This document shows positions 1 through 8,172 of a stretch of 64,000 bases of DNA, piece by piece. The notes beneath the pieces were generated by a model, which was not told the origin of the DNA, searched no databases, and worked only from the letters and a program-made list of their open reading frames with translations. The DNA lies in NCBI GenBank assembly GCA_963977065.1, contig CAXBNF010000001.1:186001-250000 (forward strand), read 5' to 3'. This DNA comes from Planktosalinus sp963977065. Its GTDB lineage: Bacteria > Bacteroidota > Bacteroidia > Flavobacteriales > Flavobacteriaceae. Every line of letters begins with the position of its first letter. The first letter of the stretch is position 1. The position numbers and the translations under genes were made by a program.

Positions 1-661
1 TAATTCGTGTTGAATCATTTTGAAAGTAATTAAGCGGCATTTCATAAATCAATAAATTTAAATCTCCGGAACGGATATCCTTTCTAAGCCAGGCAAAATT
101 GTTTGTAAGCTTCCCAATGCGATAAACAGATGGCGCAATAAAGCTCACTCCAAGGCTGTCTTTGATGGGTTTTGTATCAAAAAGGGAAAGTGACATCCTT
201 CTTTGCTTTTCTTTTATTTCGGTTTTTTGAAAACTTTGAATCATTTCATTAGCCTTTTCATCAATGAGTTGAATAAGTTCTTCATTTGAATTTGCGCTTA
301 TAAATATCCCATTTTGCGGTTTTGCATAATGATCTATGGCATACTTAAATTGTTTTTCTTCTCCTTTTTTTACAAAAATAAAAAGTCGGTTTTTTTGTGT
401 GAATCCATCAAAGGAGCCTGGGGGTAGTTGGTTAATACTGAAAAGGGGTTCCTCTTGAGGAAGCCCGTCAACGGTGGCGGCAAAATTCTTTCTAATGACT
501 TCTCCCACTTCTCCCTCCCAAAGAATATCGTCAATGATCACTTGAAGGTTGTTGATGTTTCCGGAAGAAGCAGGTAGCATTGCCTGTTTTTGTTCCTTAG
601 TCTCTTCACAAGAAATCATTGCTAAAAAGAGGAATGCAACAAATACAAGATTTTTTCTCAT
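1..661 (-). CDS. DUF4837-family lipoprotein, C-terminus beyond the window
   Basis: The reading frame starts at an ATG at 661 and runs off the left edge, so about 220 codons are visible and the C-terminus is missing. Residues 1-18 are a lipoprotein signal peptide ending in LAMISC, with Cys18 the probable lipidated residue. The rest is a soluble, mixed-charge domain without recognisable catalytic residues. Composition, length and position directly upstream of a LysM transglycosylase gene match the flavobacterial DUF4837 family, whose function is unknown. The gap to the next gene is 35 bases and both face the same way, so they are probably co-transcribed. The family name comes from memory of this neighbourhood, not from a search. 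Confidence 0.75.
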   Translation of the reverse strand, partial: MRKNLVFVAFLFLAMISCEETKEQKQAMLPASSGNINNLQVIIDDILWEGEVGEVIRKNFAATVDGLPQEEPLFSINQLPPGSFDGFTQKNRLFIFVKKGEEKQFKYAIDHYAKPQNGIFISANSNEELIQLIDEKANEMIQSFQKTEIKEKQRRMSLSLFDTKPIKDSLGVSFIAPSVYRIGKLTNNFAWLRKDIRSGDLNLLIYEMPLNYFQNDSTRI

Positions 662-696
662 TGTTAAAATTTTTAGTGAGTTTGCATATACTTAAA

Positions 697-2232
697 TCAC
701 CCTTTTGAAATTTTTAATTTCATTCCGGGTTTTAGTTTAGTACCACTAATATCGTTCCACTTTTTTAAATTATCAACACTCACTCCCGGGAGTTTTTGTG
801 CAATGCTCCATAAAGAGTCACCGCTTCTTACTACATATTCTTTAGTTGATCCATTTGAGGCATTACTTTGAGTAACGACTGTTGCGTTTGGTTTTTGCCC
901 TTTTGGATAGATTGTAAGCCGTTGACCAATACGCAAATTATTGTTTTTTAAGTTGTTCCAATTTTTTATGTTATTTACACTAACGCCATATTGATTAGCT
1001 ATTTTTCCTAAGAAATCGCCACTTTTTACACGATAGGTGATTTGCTGCTCTTGAGCATAAAATTCTGGTAAGGCCTTTTTGTTTTCTTCTGCTTTTTTAT
1101 TAATGTAAGCATAAATCAGTTCCTCATTACTTACAAAAGTGCCTAAAATATCTAATGGAAGTCTAAGCGTATAGTTTTTACCCTCGATAAAAGGTATAAT
1201 TTCCAACTTATATGAAGGGTTTAAAAACTGCAATTCCTCTTTTGAAATGTCGATTAACTCAGTGATATCGTCAAAGCTAAGTGTTTGTTTTATGTGAATA
1301 GTATCGGTTTCATAATAGGGCAAGCCGGTTTTAGGCAGTTTAAAGCCGTGTTCTTCAGCATATTCAAAAATATACATGGTTGCTAAAAAAGCGGGTACAT
1401 AACCGGCTGTTTCACGAGGTAAATTGTTTCTTATGAGCCAGTAATTGGTTTCGCCGTTTGAGCGTCTAATAGCCCTGGACACGTTGCCCGGACCGGCGTT
1501 GTATGATGCTAATGCTAAATCCCAATCATTGAACATGGAATAGAGAAGGCTTAGGTATTTTGCGGCAGATTCTGTTGCTCTCAAGGGGTCTGAACGTTCA
1601 TCAACATATGAAGTCACTTCCATTCCATACATCTTTCCGGTAGGATACATAAACTGCCATAAACCCGTTGCGCCCACTCTGGATTTTGCTCTTGGATTTA
1701 GTGCAGATTCAACAATAGCAAGATATTTAAGCTCCAAAGGTATGTTGTGTTTATCCAATTCCTGCTCAAACATGGGGAAGTAATAATTACTAAGGTTCAT
1801 TAGGCGTTGCAATGATGTTTTTCTACTCTTTAAATAGCGCTTAATAATGTTTTCAAGAGAAGGAGAATACGCTATATTAAAAGGAGTTTTTGCGTCAAGC
1901 AGTGCTAGCCTTTCTTTTAAAAGCTCTGTTGGCAGATCTTCGAGTACTGTTTCTTCCTGGAGTGTATCAGCTTCTTTAATAAAAGCATTCATTTCTTCAA
2001 AAAGTTCTGAATTGTAGAGTTCTTTTTTCCACAAACTATCAATTTCTGAGCTTATTTGGTGAACTTGAAAGGTGGCTCTTATGCTATCAAGCAGAGATAA
2101 GGGCTCATGCTCAGTAATTTCTGATGTTTCTAATTCTGTAACCAGAGATTGTTGCTCTTCTAAACTGTGTTCCTGGCCAAACGCATAAGAAAAAAACAAG
2201 GTAAAAAGCAGGGGGGTTAGTATTTTACTCAT
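697..2232 (-). CDS. mltD: Membrane-bound lytic transglycosylase with two LysM domains (MltD type)
   Basis: This enzyme should cleave the MurNAc-GlcNAc glycan bond of peptidoglycan in the periplasm, forming 1,6-anhydro ends. Residues 1-19 are a signal peptide (SYAFGQ). The transglycosylase domain spans about residues 155-260 and shows the expected signatures: the catalytic Glu in AIVESALNP (Glu175), GATGLWQFM (about 187-195) and ASYNAGPGNV (about 242-251). Two LysM peptidoglycan-binding repeats follow at about 395-440 and 465-508, starting TYRVKSGD and EYVVRSGD. At 511 residues it has the normal length for flavobacterial MltD-like proteins. It lies between the DUF4837 gene and pgk, all on the same strand. 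Confidence 0.93.
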   Translation of the reverse strand: MSKILTPLLFTLFFSYAFGQEHSLEEQQSLVTELETSEITEHEPLSLLDSIRATFQVHQISSEIDSLWKKELYNSELFEEMNAFIKEADTLQEETVLEDLPTELLKERLALLDAKTPFNIAYSPSLENIIKRYLKSRKTSLQRLMNLSNYYFPMFEQELDKHNIPLELKYLAIVESALNPRAKSRVGATGLWQFMYPTGKMYGMEVTSYVDERSDPLRATESAAKYLSLLYSMFNDWDLALASYNAGPGNVSRAIRRSNGETNYWLIRNNLPRETAGYVPAFLATMYIFEYAEEHGFKLPKTGLPYYETDTIHIKQTLSFDDITELIDISKEELQFLNPSYKLEIIPFIEGKNYTLRLPLDILGTFVSNEELIYAYINKKAEENKKALPEFYAQEQQITYRVKSGDFLGKIANQYGVSVNNIKNWNNLKNNNLRIGQRLTIYPKGQKPNATVVTQSNASNGSTKEYVVRSGDSLWSIAQKLPGVSVDNLKKWNDISGTKLKPGMKLKISKG

Positions 2233-2308
2233 TATTTTTTAAGTTAAGTTAAGGCTGCAAAATAATAAAAATATATTTTAGAAACGCAAGATGCTTTTAT
2301 CTATTGCA

Positions 2309-3496
2309 TCAATCAAGGATGGCGGCTATACCCGGTAAGGTTTTTCCCTCCAGCATTTCGAGCATGGCACCTCCGCCAGTTGACACATAACTCACCTTAT
2401 TTTCAAGACCAAATTGCTTTACTGCTGATACTGAATCTCCTCCACCAACAAGTGAAAAACAACCATTTTTTGTGGCTTCTGCTATGGCAATTCCCATTGA
2501 AATGGTTCCGTGAGAAAAGGCTTTCATTTCAAAAACGCCCACCGGGCCATTCCAAAGGATTGTTTTAGATTCTCTTATAATTCCGGCAAAGTGTGCATTG
2601 GTTTTTTGCCCGGAGTCCAATCCCATCCATCCATCAGGAATCGTATCGATGGGACTCTCCTTTGTGTTTGCATTTTCAGAAAAACTGTCTGCAATAACCG
2701 CATCAACCGGAAGGTGGATTTTAACATTCTTTTGTTTTGCCTGTTTCAGTATGCTCAAGGCCAAATCCATTTTATCCTCTTCAACCAATGAGTTTCCAAT
2801 TTTGCCGCCTAAAGCTTTTACAAAGGTAAATGCCATACCTCCTCCTATAATCAAATGGTCTATTTTATCAAGAATGTTTTCGATGATAGTTATTTTTGAA
2901 GACACTTTAGCCCCACCAATAATGGCTGTTACCGGTTTCTTATTGTCTTTCAACACTTTATTTATGCTTTCTATTTCGCGCTCTAAAAGGGTGCCAAAAC
3001 ATTTGCTGTCAGGGAAAAAATCTGCGATGATGGCTGTTGAAGCATGAGCTCTGTGGGCGGTGCCAAATGCATCGTTGACATAAAAATCACCGAGGGAAGC
3101 TAATTTCTTAGCAAATTCCTTATCTCCTTCAGTTTCTTCAGGGTAGTAGCGCAAATTTTCAAGTAATAAAACTTCGCCTGGTAACAGTTTTGAAGCAGCC
3201 TCTTCTGCTTTGCTGCCAATACAGTCTGTAACAAATTTAATTTGAACCCCAATAATTTCAGAAACTTTATTAACAATATGCTTTAAAGAAAACTCTTCTT
3301 CTCTATTTTTAGGTCTTCCCAAGTGAGACATTAGGATGCAGCTCCCGCCATCTTCGAGAATTTTGATTAAAGTGGGTTTGACAGCTCTAATGCGTGTATC
3401 GTCTGTAACCTGATGTGCCTCATTGAGCGGCACATTAAAGTCCACTCTTATTAATACTTTCTTTTTTTTAAAATTAAAATCTTTTAGGGTTTTCAT
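2309..3496 (-). CDS. pgk: Phosphoglycerate kinase
   Basis: Transfers phosphate from 1,3-bisphosphoglycerate to ADP in glycolysis, in the cytoplasm. The 395-residue length is standard. The N-terminal substrate motif VLIRVDFNVPLN (about residues 14-25), the HLGRP motif, the hinge segment WNGPVGVFE and the C-terminal nucleotide loop GGGDSVSAV are all present. The start is an ATG at 3496. A minus-strand -7 box (TATCTTTG) lies 20 bases upstream, so the gene probably has its own promoter, back to back with that of holB. The gene ends 76 bases before the mltD start codon. Confidence 0.98.
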   Translation of the reverse strand: MKTLKDFNFKKKKVLIRVDFNVPLNEAHQVTDDTRIRAVKPTLIKILEDGGSCILMSHLGRPKNREEEFSLKHIVNKVSEIIGVQIKFVTDCIGSKAEEAASKLLPGEVLLLENLRYYPEETEGDKEFAKKLASLGDFYVNDAFGTAHRAHASTAIIADFFPDSKCFGTLLEREIESINKVLKDNKKPVTAIIGGAKVSSKITIIENILDKIDHLIIGGGMAFTFVKALGGKIGNSLVEEDKMDLALSILKQAKQKNVKIHLPVDAVIADSFSENANTKESPIDTIPDGWMGLDSGQKTNAHFAGIIRESKTILWNGPVGVFEMKAFSHGTISMGIAIAEATKNGCFSLVGGGDSVSAVKQFGLENKVSYVSTGGGAMLEMLEGKTLPGIAAILD

Positions 3497-3515
3497 AGCT
3501 TTTTTGTTATTCCAA

Positions 3516-3523
3516 CAAAGATA
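3516..3523 (-). promoter_or_regulatory. Probable pgk promoter, -7 box
   Basis: CAAAGATA on the plus strand reads TATCTTTG on the minus strand, an exact match to the Bacteroidota TAnnTTTG box. It sits 20 bases from the pgk start. I see no clear TTG at the usual -33 spacing. Confidence 0.55.
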
Positions 3524-3567
3524 CTTTTTTCTGAGAATAGTGGTATCTGCATTGTTGTGAAATATTA

Positions 3568-3575
3568 TATATTTG
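3568..3575 (+). promoter_or_regulatory. Probable holB promoter, -7 box
   Basis: TATATTTG matches TAnnTTTG exactly and ends only 3 bases before the ATG at 3579. Because transcription normally begins a few bases past this box, the holB message would have almost no leader. The in-frame TTG at 3573 lies inside the box and so cannot be the start. Confidence 0.5.
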
Positions 3576-3578
3576 TCT

Positions 3579-4739
3579 ATGCTTTTTTCAGAAGTTTTAG
3601 GTCTCGATCATATTAAAAGCCACCTCATAACAAGTGTTCAAAATGGGCGTATTCCACACGCTCAACTTTTTGTTGGTCAGGGGGTTTTGCCAATCGCAAT
3701 TGCTTATGCTCAATATATATTGTGTCATAATTCAGGTGCTGAAAACACAGGTGGTAATGAAGCCTGCAACCTTAAAATAAACAAACTTTCCCATCCCGAT
3801 TTACATTTTGTTTATCCGGTTGCTACCAATGACCAAATAAAAAAACATCCCGTTTCTTCTCATTTTATTGAGGACTGGCGCAGTTTTGTACTTGAAAATC
3901 CTTACGGTAACCTCTTTGAATGGTATCACAAAATTGGTATTGAAAAAAAACAAGGTCTCATTAGTGTTGATGAGGCACAGGATATGGTAAAAAGCCTTTC
4001 GCTAAAAGCATATGAAGGAGGCTTTAAAGTGATGATACTCTGGATGGCAGATAAAATGAATACGCAATGTGCCAATAAAATTCTAAAACTGCTGGAGGAG
4101 CCGCCAGACAAGACAGTATTTATACTTATCACAGAGGATGATGAGCAATTGCTGTCCACAATTACGTCCCGTTGTCAAATACTTAGAATTCCCTTACTGT
4201 CTGAGGAAGCTATTGCTCAAGGTCTGGTTCAACGGGAGGACGTCTCTTATGATATAGCAAAAGGATTTGCCAGGCAGGCTTCAGGTGAATACAACAAAGC
4301 GTTGCAGTTGTATAAAAACCAAAGCGAGGATGCTTCTTTTGAAAAATGGGTGATCGTATGGGTTCGAGCTGCTTTTAAGGCCAAAGGAAATAAAGCGGTC
4401 GTTCAGGATTTGCTTAGTTGGAGTGAAGACATAGCTACAGTGGGCAGGGAGGTTCAAAAACAGTTTTTAGATTATTGTGTCTCCTTTTTTAGACAGGCGA
4501 TGCTATTGAATTATCAAACCCCTTCTTTGGTGTATCTTCAAATTCAAGACCCCAATTTTGCATTGAAAAAGTTTGCTCCATTTGTTCACGGTGAAAATAT
4601 TTTGGAAATTATTGATGCACTGGAAACAGCAAATTATCATATTGAAAGAAATGGGAATGCAAAAATCATTTTCACTGACCTTTCTATTCAATTGACGCGT
4701 TTGTTACATAAAAAGCAATCTACAGAAATAATAAGATAA
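3579..4739 (+). CDS. holB: DNA polymerase III subunit delta' (clamp loader)
   Basis: An AAA+-fold clamp-loader subunit that helps load the sliding clamp at primed DNA. The N-terminus MLFSEVLGLDHIK, the segment NGRIPHAQLF and the sensor-1-like TSRCQILRIP at about residue 200 are characteristic. The P-loop is degenerate (no GKT), as expected for delta', which does not hydrolyse ATP. The SRC arginine-finger motif is kept. The usual four-cysteine zinc module is reduced. I chose the ATG at 3579 because it matches the family N-terminus and because the TTG six bases upstream falls in the promoter. It is transcribed divergently from pgk. Confidence 0.92.
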   Translation: MLFSEVLGLDHIKSHLITSVQNGRIPHAQLFVGQGVLPIAIAYAQYILCHNSGAENTGGNEACNLKINKLSHPDLHFVYPVATNDQIKKHPVSSHFIEDWRSFVLENPYGNLFEWYHKIGIEKKQGLISVDEAQDMVKSLSLKAYEGGFKVMILWMADKMNTQCANKILKLLEEPPDKTVFILITEDDEQLLSTITSRCQILRIPLLSEEAIAQGLVQREDVSYDIAKGFARQASGEYNKALQLYKNQSEDASFEKWVIVWVRAAFKAKGNKAVVQDLLSWSEDIATVGREVQKQFLDYCVSFFRQAMLLNYQTPSLVYLQIQDPNFALKKFAPFVHGENILEIIDALETANYHIERNGNAKIIFTDLSIQLTRLLHKKQSTEIIR

Positions 4740-4880
4740 ATTTATTTCATTTCTGGCTTTCATCTATTTTTCTTATAAAAATCAACCTTAAAATTAGCGC
4801 TCTAAAAGCGAAACTATTTTTTAGACATATTCCCGTTGCTTTTAGTCTAAAAAGCTCTAAAATCGTCAAAAAACGGCATT

Positions 4881-5726
4881 TTACTTCTTTTTTAGAATAT
4901 AAATATGAGATGAGTACTCTTTTGTCTGCAATCCTGAGAGATTTGATTGCAGTCCCCGGAAAATTGCTTTCAGCCAATTGGTTTTTCCTGTTTTATATTT
5001 TTCAGAAAGTAAGCTCACATAAAAAGCATCAAACCACATTGGTTTTGATATTATGAATTCAAATTGGTTTTTTGAAAAAAGTCGTTGTATTCCGGTTTTT
5101 GAAAAATGCCATAGGTGTCTGGGCACATCATAAGCTGCCCAAAATTGTTTGTAGTGTTGAGCGTCTTTAGATTTGAAATTTGGAACAGCAACAATTAAGG
5201 TGCCGGAAGCTTTTAATCTCTTTGAAATTTCACATATATAATCTTCTACATCCGGAACGTGTTCTAACACATGCCAAAGAGTGATTACGTCAAAGTCTGT
5301 TTCAATTATATCTTTTAAATCCTTTGAAACGCCTATGCCTTTTTTTTCAGAAAGCGTGATGGCGTCCGGATTGGGTTCTACCCCAAAAACAGCCCAATTT
5401 TTTTGTTTGGCAGTGGCTAAAAAGTCTCCTGTTCCCGAACCAATATCCAATAGTTTTCCGGAGCCTTTGTTGATTTTTGAAATCAACGAAACCTTTTGCT
5501 TCAGCGCAATATTTTTTATGAAATGATAGACTTTGTCTGTAAAAGATTTTTTTGTGTCTGTATGCGAAATGTAATTTTCGCTTTTGTAATACTCTGAAAT
5601 TTTGATCAAACTGGGAACAGGAATTGTCTGAAGTATATCGCCAAATTCATTTTCAACCAAAGTAAATTCTTCTCCGGTAACCAGGTAATCTTTTGTTTTT
5701 AGATGGATTTTGTGAGGTGTATTCAA
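4881..5726 (-). CDS. Class I SAM-dependent methyltransferase
   Basis: A Rossmann-fold methyltransferase of 281 residues. Motif I (LLDIGSGTGDF) is at about residues 92-102, the acidic ribose-binding residue in VFGVEPNP follows, and the motif IV region reads ITLWHVLEHVPD; this last signature is typical of the Methyltransf_23 group. The substrate cannot be read from the sequence. It sits immediately upstream of a parS-like site and downstream of mnmG on the same strand, so it may be the last gene of the mnmG transcript. The small overlapping reading frames around it are shadows. Confidence 0.85.
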   Translation of the reverse strand: MNTPHKIHLKTKDYLVTGEEFTLVENEFGDILQTIPVPSLIKISEYYKSENYISHTDTKKSFTDKVYHFIKNIALKQKVSLISKINKGSGKLLDIGSGTGDFLATAKQKNWAVFGVEPNPDAITLSEKKGIGVSKDLKDIIETDFDVITLWHVLEHVPDVEDYICEISKRLKASGTLIVAVPNFKSKDAQHYKQFWAAYDVPRHLWHFSKTGIQRLFSKNQFEFIISKPMWFDAFYVSLLSEKYKTGKTNWLKAIFRGLQSNLSGLQTKEYSSHIYILKKK

Positions 5727-5743
5727 AAGCCGAATTTTAAAAT

Positions 5744-5759
5744 TGTTTCACGTGGAACA
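5744..5759. other. parS-like ParB-binding site between mnmG and the methyltransferase
   Basis: TGTTTCACGTGGAACA fits the bacterial chromosomal parS consensus TGTTnCACGTGnAACA at every defined position. It abuts the mnmG stop codon at 5760. A second site lies at 7650-7665. ParB (Spo0J) would load and spread here to organise origin segregation. The match is seen directly; its use is inferred from the consensus. Confidence 0.85.
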
Positions 5760-7631
5760 TTATCTTCCCATATAGACCAACATGACCGAAATATCATTTG
5801 GTGACACACCGCTAATGCGAGATGCTTGTGAAATTGTTGCCGGACGAATGGCGTTTAATTTCTCTTTTGCTTCAAATGAAAGTGATTTTAAAGCATTGTA
5901 GTCAAAGTTTTGTGGGATTTTTATTCCTTCTAAACGATTTAGCTTATCCGCATTGTTCTTTTCTTTGTCAATATACCCGGAATACTTTACCTGAATTTCA
6001 ACTTGTTCTAAGATTTCTTCATCCAAATCTTTGTTTTGAATATACTCCTCAACTTTAGGGATTTTTCGCATATCAACCAAGGTGATATTGGGTCTTGAAA
6101 AAACTTTAAAAAGTTTGTCGCTTTGACTCACTAAAGCTGAATTTTTTTCTTCTAAAATAGGATTCATCACTTGGGGTGAATAGCTAGTTTCTTTAAAAAA
6201 TTGCACAAAATCATCAGATTTTGACTCTTTTTCTTCCATACGTCTCATTCTATTTTCTCCAGCCAAACCGATTTCATATGCTTTCGGCGTAAGCCTAAAA
6301 TCTGCATTATCCTGACGTAAAAGTGTTCTGTATTCAGCTCTGGAAGTAAACATTCTGTAAGGCTCTTCTGTCCCTTTTGTAATTAAATCGTCAACCAAAA
6401 CACCTATGTAAGCTTCGTTTCGTTTTAAGATAAATGGGTCCTTTTCATGAACTTTTAAATGCGCATTGATTCCAGCCATTAAACCTTGTGAAGCGGCTTC
6501 TTCATAGCCGGTGGTCCCATTTATTTGACCGGCAAAAAATAAGCCTTCAACCAATTTCGTTTCTAAAGTATGCTTGAGTTGTGTGGGCGGAAAATAATCA
6601 TATTCTATCGCATAACCGGGTCTGAAAAACTTTACATTTTCAAAACCCGCAACAGAACGCAAAGCTTTAAATTGAACGTCTTCAGGGAGCGATGTTGAAA
6701 AACCATTTACATAATATTCAACAGTATCCCATCCTTCAGGTTCAATAAAGAGCTGATGCCTGTCTTTGTCTGCAAATCGATTGATTTTATCTTCAATAGA
6801 GGGGCAATAACGAGGGCCAATACTTTGTATTCGTCCGTTAAACATGGGCGAACGATCAAACCCCTCTCTTAACAAATCATGTACTTGATTGCTTGTATAG
6901 GTCATATGACAGGATCGCTGCTTTTTTAGAGGGACTGTAAGGTCTGTAAATGAAAACTTATCAGGCTTTTCATCACCCGGTTGTTCTTCCATTTTAGAAA
7001 AGTCTAAGGAGCGGCCGTCAACTCTTGGAGGCGTTCCGGTTTTCATTCTGCCTGAATCAAAGCCTAAATTTACTAGATCTTCAGTAATTCCGGTTGAGGC
7101 TCTTTCACCGGCGCGACCGCCTCCAAACTGCTTTTCACCTATATGTATTAAACCATTTAAAAAAGTTCCGTTTGTCAACACTACAGATTTGGCTTTTATC
7201 TCAATACCAAGTGAGGTCTTAACACCACAAATTTTGTTGTTTTTTACAATAAGTCCTGACACCATTTCCTGATAGAAATCAAGATTGCTTGTTTTTTCTA
7301 GCATCAATCGCCATTCTTCTGCAAATCGCATGCGGTCACTTTGAACTCTTGGACTCCACATTGCGGGCCCTTTGGATTTATTAAGCATTTTGAACTGTAT
7401 AGCCGTTTTGTCTGAAACAATTCCACTATATCCCCCAAGCGCATCAATTTCGCGTACAATTTGTCCTTTTGCTATCCCCCCCATAGCGGGATTGCAACTC
7501 ATTTGTGCTATGTTTTGTAGGTTCATTGTAATTAATAGGGTTTTAGAGCCCATATTGGCAGCGGCGGCAGCGGCCTCCGAACCGGCATGTCCGCCACCAA
7601 CAACAATTACATCATATTCATTTTCAAACAT
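5760..7631 (-). CDS. mnmG: tRNA uridine-5-carboxymethylaminomethyl modification enzyme MnmG (GidA)
   Basis: With MnmE it installs the cmnm5 group on the wobble uridine of certain tRNAs, using FAD. The 623-residue length is normal. The FAD-binding motif VVGGGHAGSEAA is at about residues 10-21. Conserved family blocks follow: SCNPAMGGIAKGQIVREID, GTFLNGLIHIG, RMKTGTPPR, and YCPSIEDKI. The C-terminal helical domain ends with SGVSPNDISVMLVYMG, the MnmE/tRNA-contact region. The gene is bracketed by two parS-like sites, and its own promoter lies at 7687-7715. In many bacteria gidA is near the replication origin, consistent with the parS sites. Confidence 0.98.
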   Translation of the reverse strand: MFENEYDVIVVGGGHAGSEAAAAAANMGSKTLLITMNLQNIAQMSCNPAMGGIAKGQIVREIDALGGYSGIVSDKTAIQFKMLNKSKGPAMWSPRVQSDRMRFAEEWRLMLEKTSNLDFYQEMVSGLIVKNNKICGVKTSLGIEIKAKSVVLTNGTFLNGLIHIGEKQFGGGRAGERASTGITEDLVNLGFDSGRMKTGTPPRVDGRSLDFSKMEEQPGDEKPDKFSFTDLTVPLKKQRSCHMTYTSNQVHDLLREGFDRSPMFNGRIQSIGPRYCPSIEDKINRFADKDRHQLFIEPEGWDTVEYYVNGFSTSLPEDVQFKALRSVAGFENVKFFRPGYAIEYDYFPPTQLKHTLETKLVEGLFFAGQINGTTGYEEAASQGLMAGINAHLKVHEKDPFILKRNEAYIGVLVDDLITKGTEEPYRMFTSRAEYRTLLRQDNADFRLTPKAYEIGLAGENRMRRMEEKESKSDDFVQFFKETSYSPQVMNPILEEKNSALVSQSDKLFKVFSRPNITLVDMRKIPKVEEYIQNKDLDEEILEQVEIQVKYSGYIDKEKNNADKLNRLEGIKIPQNFDYNALKSLSFEAKEKLNAIRPATISQASRISGVSPNDISVMLVYMGR

Positions 7632-7649
7632 TGTATATTTCTAAATTTA

Positions 7650-7665
7650 TGTTCCACGTGGAACA
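7650..7665. other. parS-like ParB-binding site in the mnmG leader
   Basis: TGTTCCACGTGGAACA is a perfect 16-bp palindrome matching the parS consensus TGTTnCACGTGnAACA. It lies between the predicted mnmG promoter (7687-7715) and the mnmG start (7631), so bound ParB would sit on the transcribed leader. Confidence 0.87.
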
Positions 7666-7686
7666 AATGGTGTTATTAAAAGGCTG

Positions 7687-7715
7687 CAAATATAAGCTAA
7701 AGTTCAGTAAATCAA
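7687..7715 (-). promoter_or_regulatory. Probable mnmG promoter
   Basis: On the minus strand TATATTTG (7694-7687) matches TAnnTTTG, and TTG (7715-7713) stands 18 bases further upstream, the usual -33/-7 arrangement of Bacteroidota. The leader to the mnmG ATG would be about 50 bases and includes a parS-like palindrome. Confidence 0.65.
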
Positions 7716-7758
7716 CAAATTAAAGTGCAATAACCTGAATATCAGTCAAATGCTGATT

Positions 7759-8172
7759 TTACAAACTAAATATTGAGATAGCTTCATTTTCCTTTTGCCT
7801 CATTTGTTGCTGTTCTTCAGGCGATTTATCTTTGTAGCCCATAAAATGTAAGATTCCGTGAATCATCACTCGCAAAAGTTCGTTTTCAAATGAAACCTTA
7901 AATCTTTGAGCATTGTCCTTTATGCGTTCAATTGAAATGTAAATTTCTCCTTGTAACTGCTTTCCATCAGAATAGTCAAAACTTATAATATCTGTTAAAG
8001 TGTCATGCTGAAGGTATTCTAAGTTGATTTTATGAAGCTGTTCGTCATCACAAAAGACGTAATTTATGTCTCCCAATTTGAACATCTCCTCTTCAATAAT
8101 TTTAGTAATCCAAGAGAAATAAGCATCTTGATTTGGTAACTGAAAATCTGTTTCAGAAAAAAAATTAATCAT
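7759..8172 (-). CDS. ybeY: rRNA maturation RNase YbeY
   Basis: A zinc-dependent endoribonuclease that takes part in 16S rRNA 3'-end maturation and ribosome quality control. The 137-residue length is normal. The metal motif is MIHGILHFMGYKD, with His105 and His109. The third histidine of the E. coli-type HGxLHLxGYDH motif is not at the standard place; the acidic residue Asp115 is close by. As I recall, this variation is common in Bacteroidota. The start codon overlaps the end of the DUF4175 gene by 8 bases, so the two are translationally coupled. Confidence 0.93.
   Translation of the reverse strand: MINFFSETDFQLPNQDAYFSWITKIIEEEMFKLGDINYVFCDDEQLHKINLEYLQHDTLTDIISFDYSDGKQLQGEIYISIERIKDNAQRFKVSFENELLRVMIHGILHFMGYKDKSPEEQQQMRQKENEAISIFSL

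Noticed and set aside
2598..3047. 149-codon plus-strand frame
   Set aside because: It lies entirely antisense within pgk, has no homology to known families, and its composition follows the complement of pgk.
4747..4977. 76-codon minus-strand frame beyond the methyltransferase
   Set aside because: It overlaps the methyltransferase 3' end in another frame, has no start signal and no recognisable domain.
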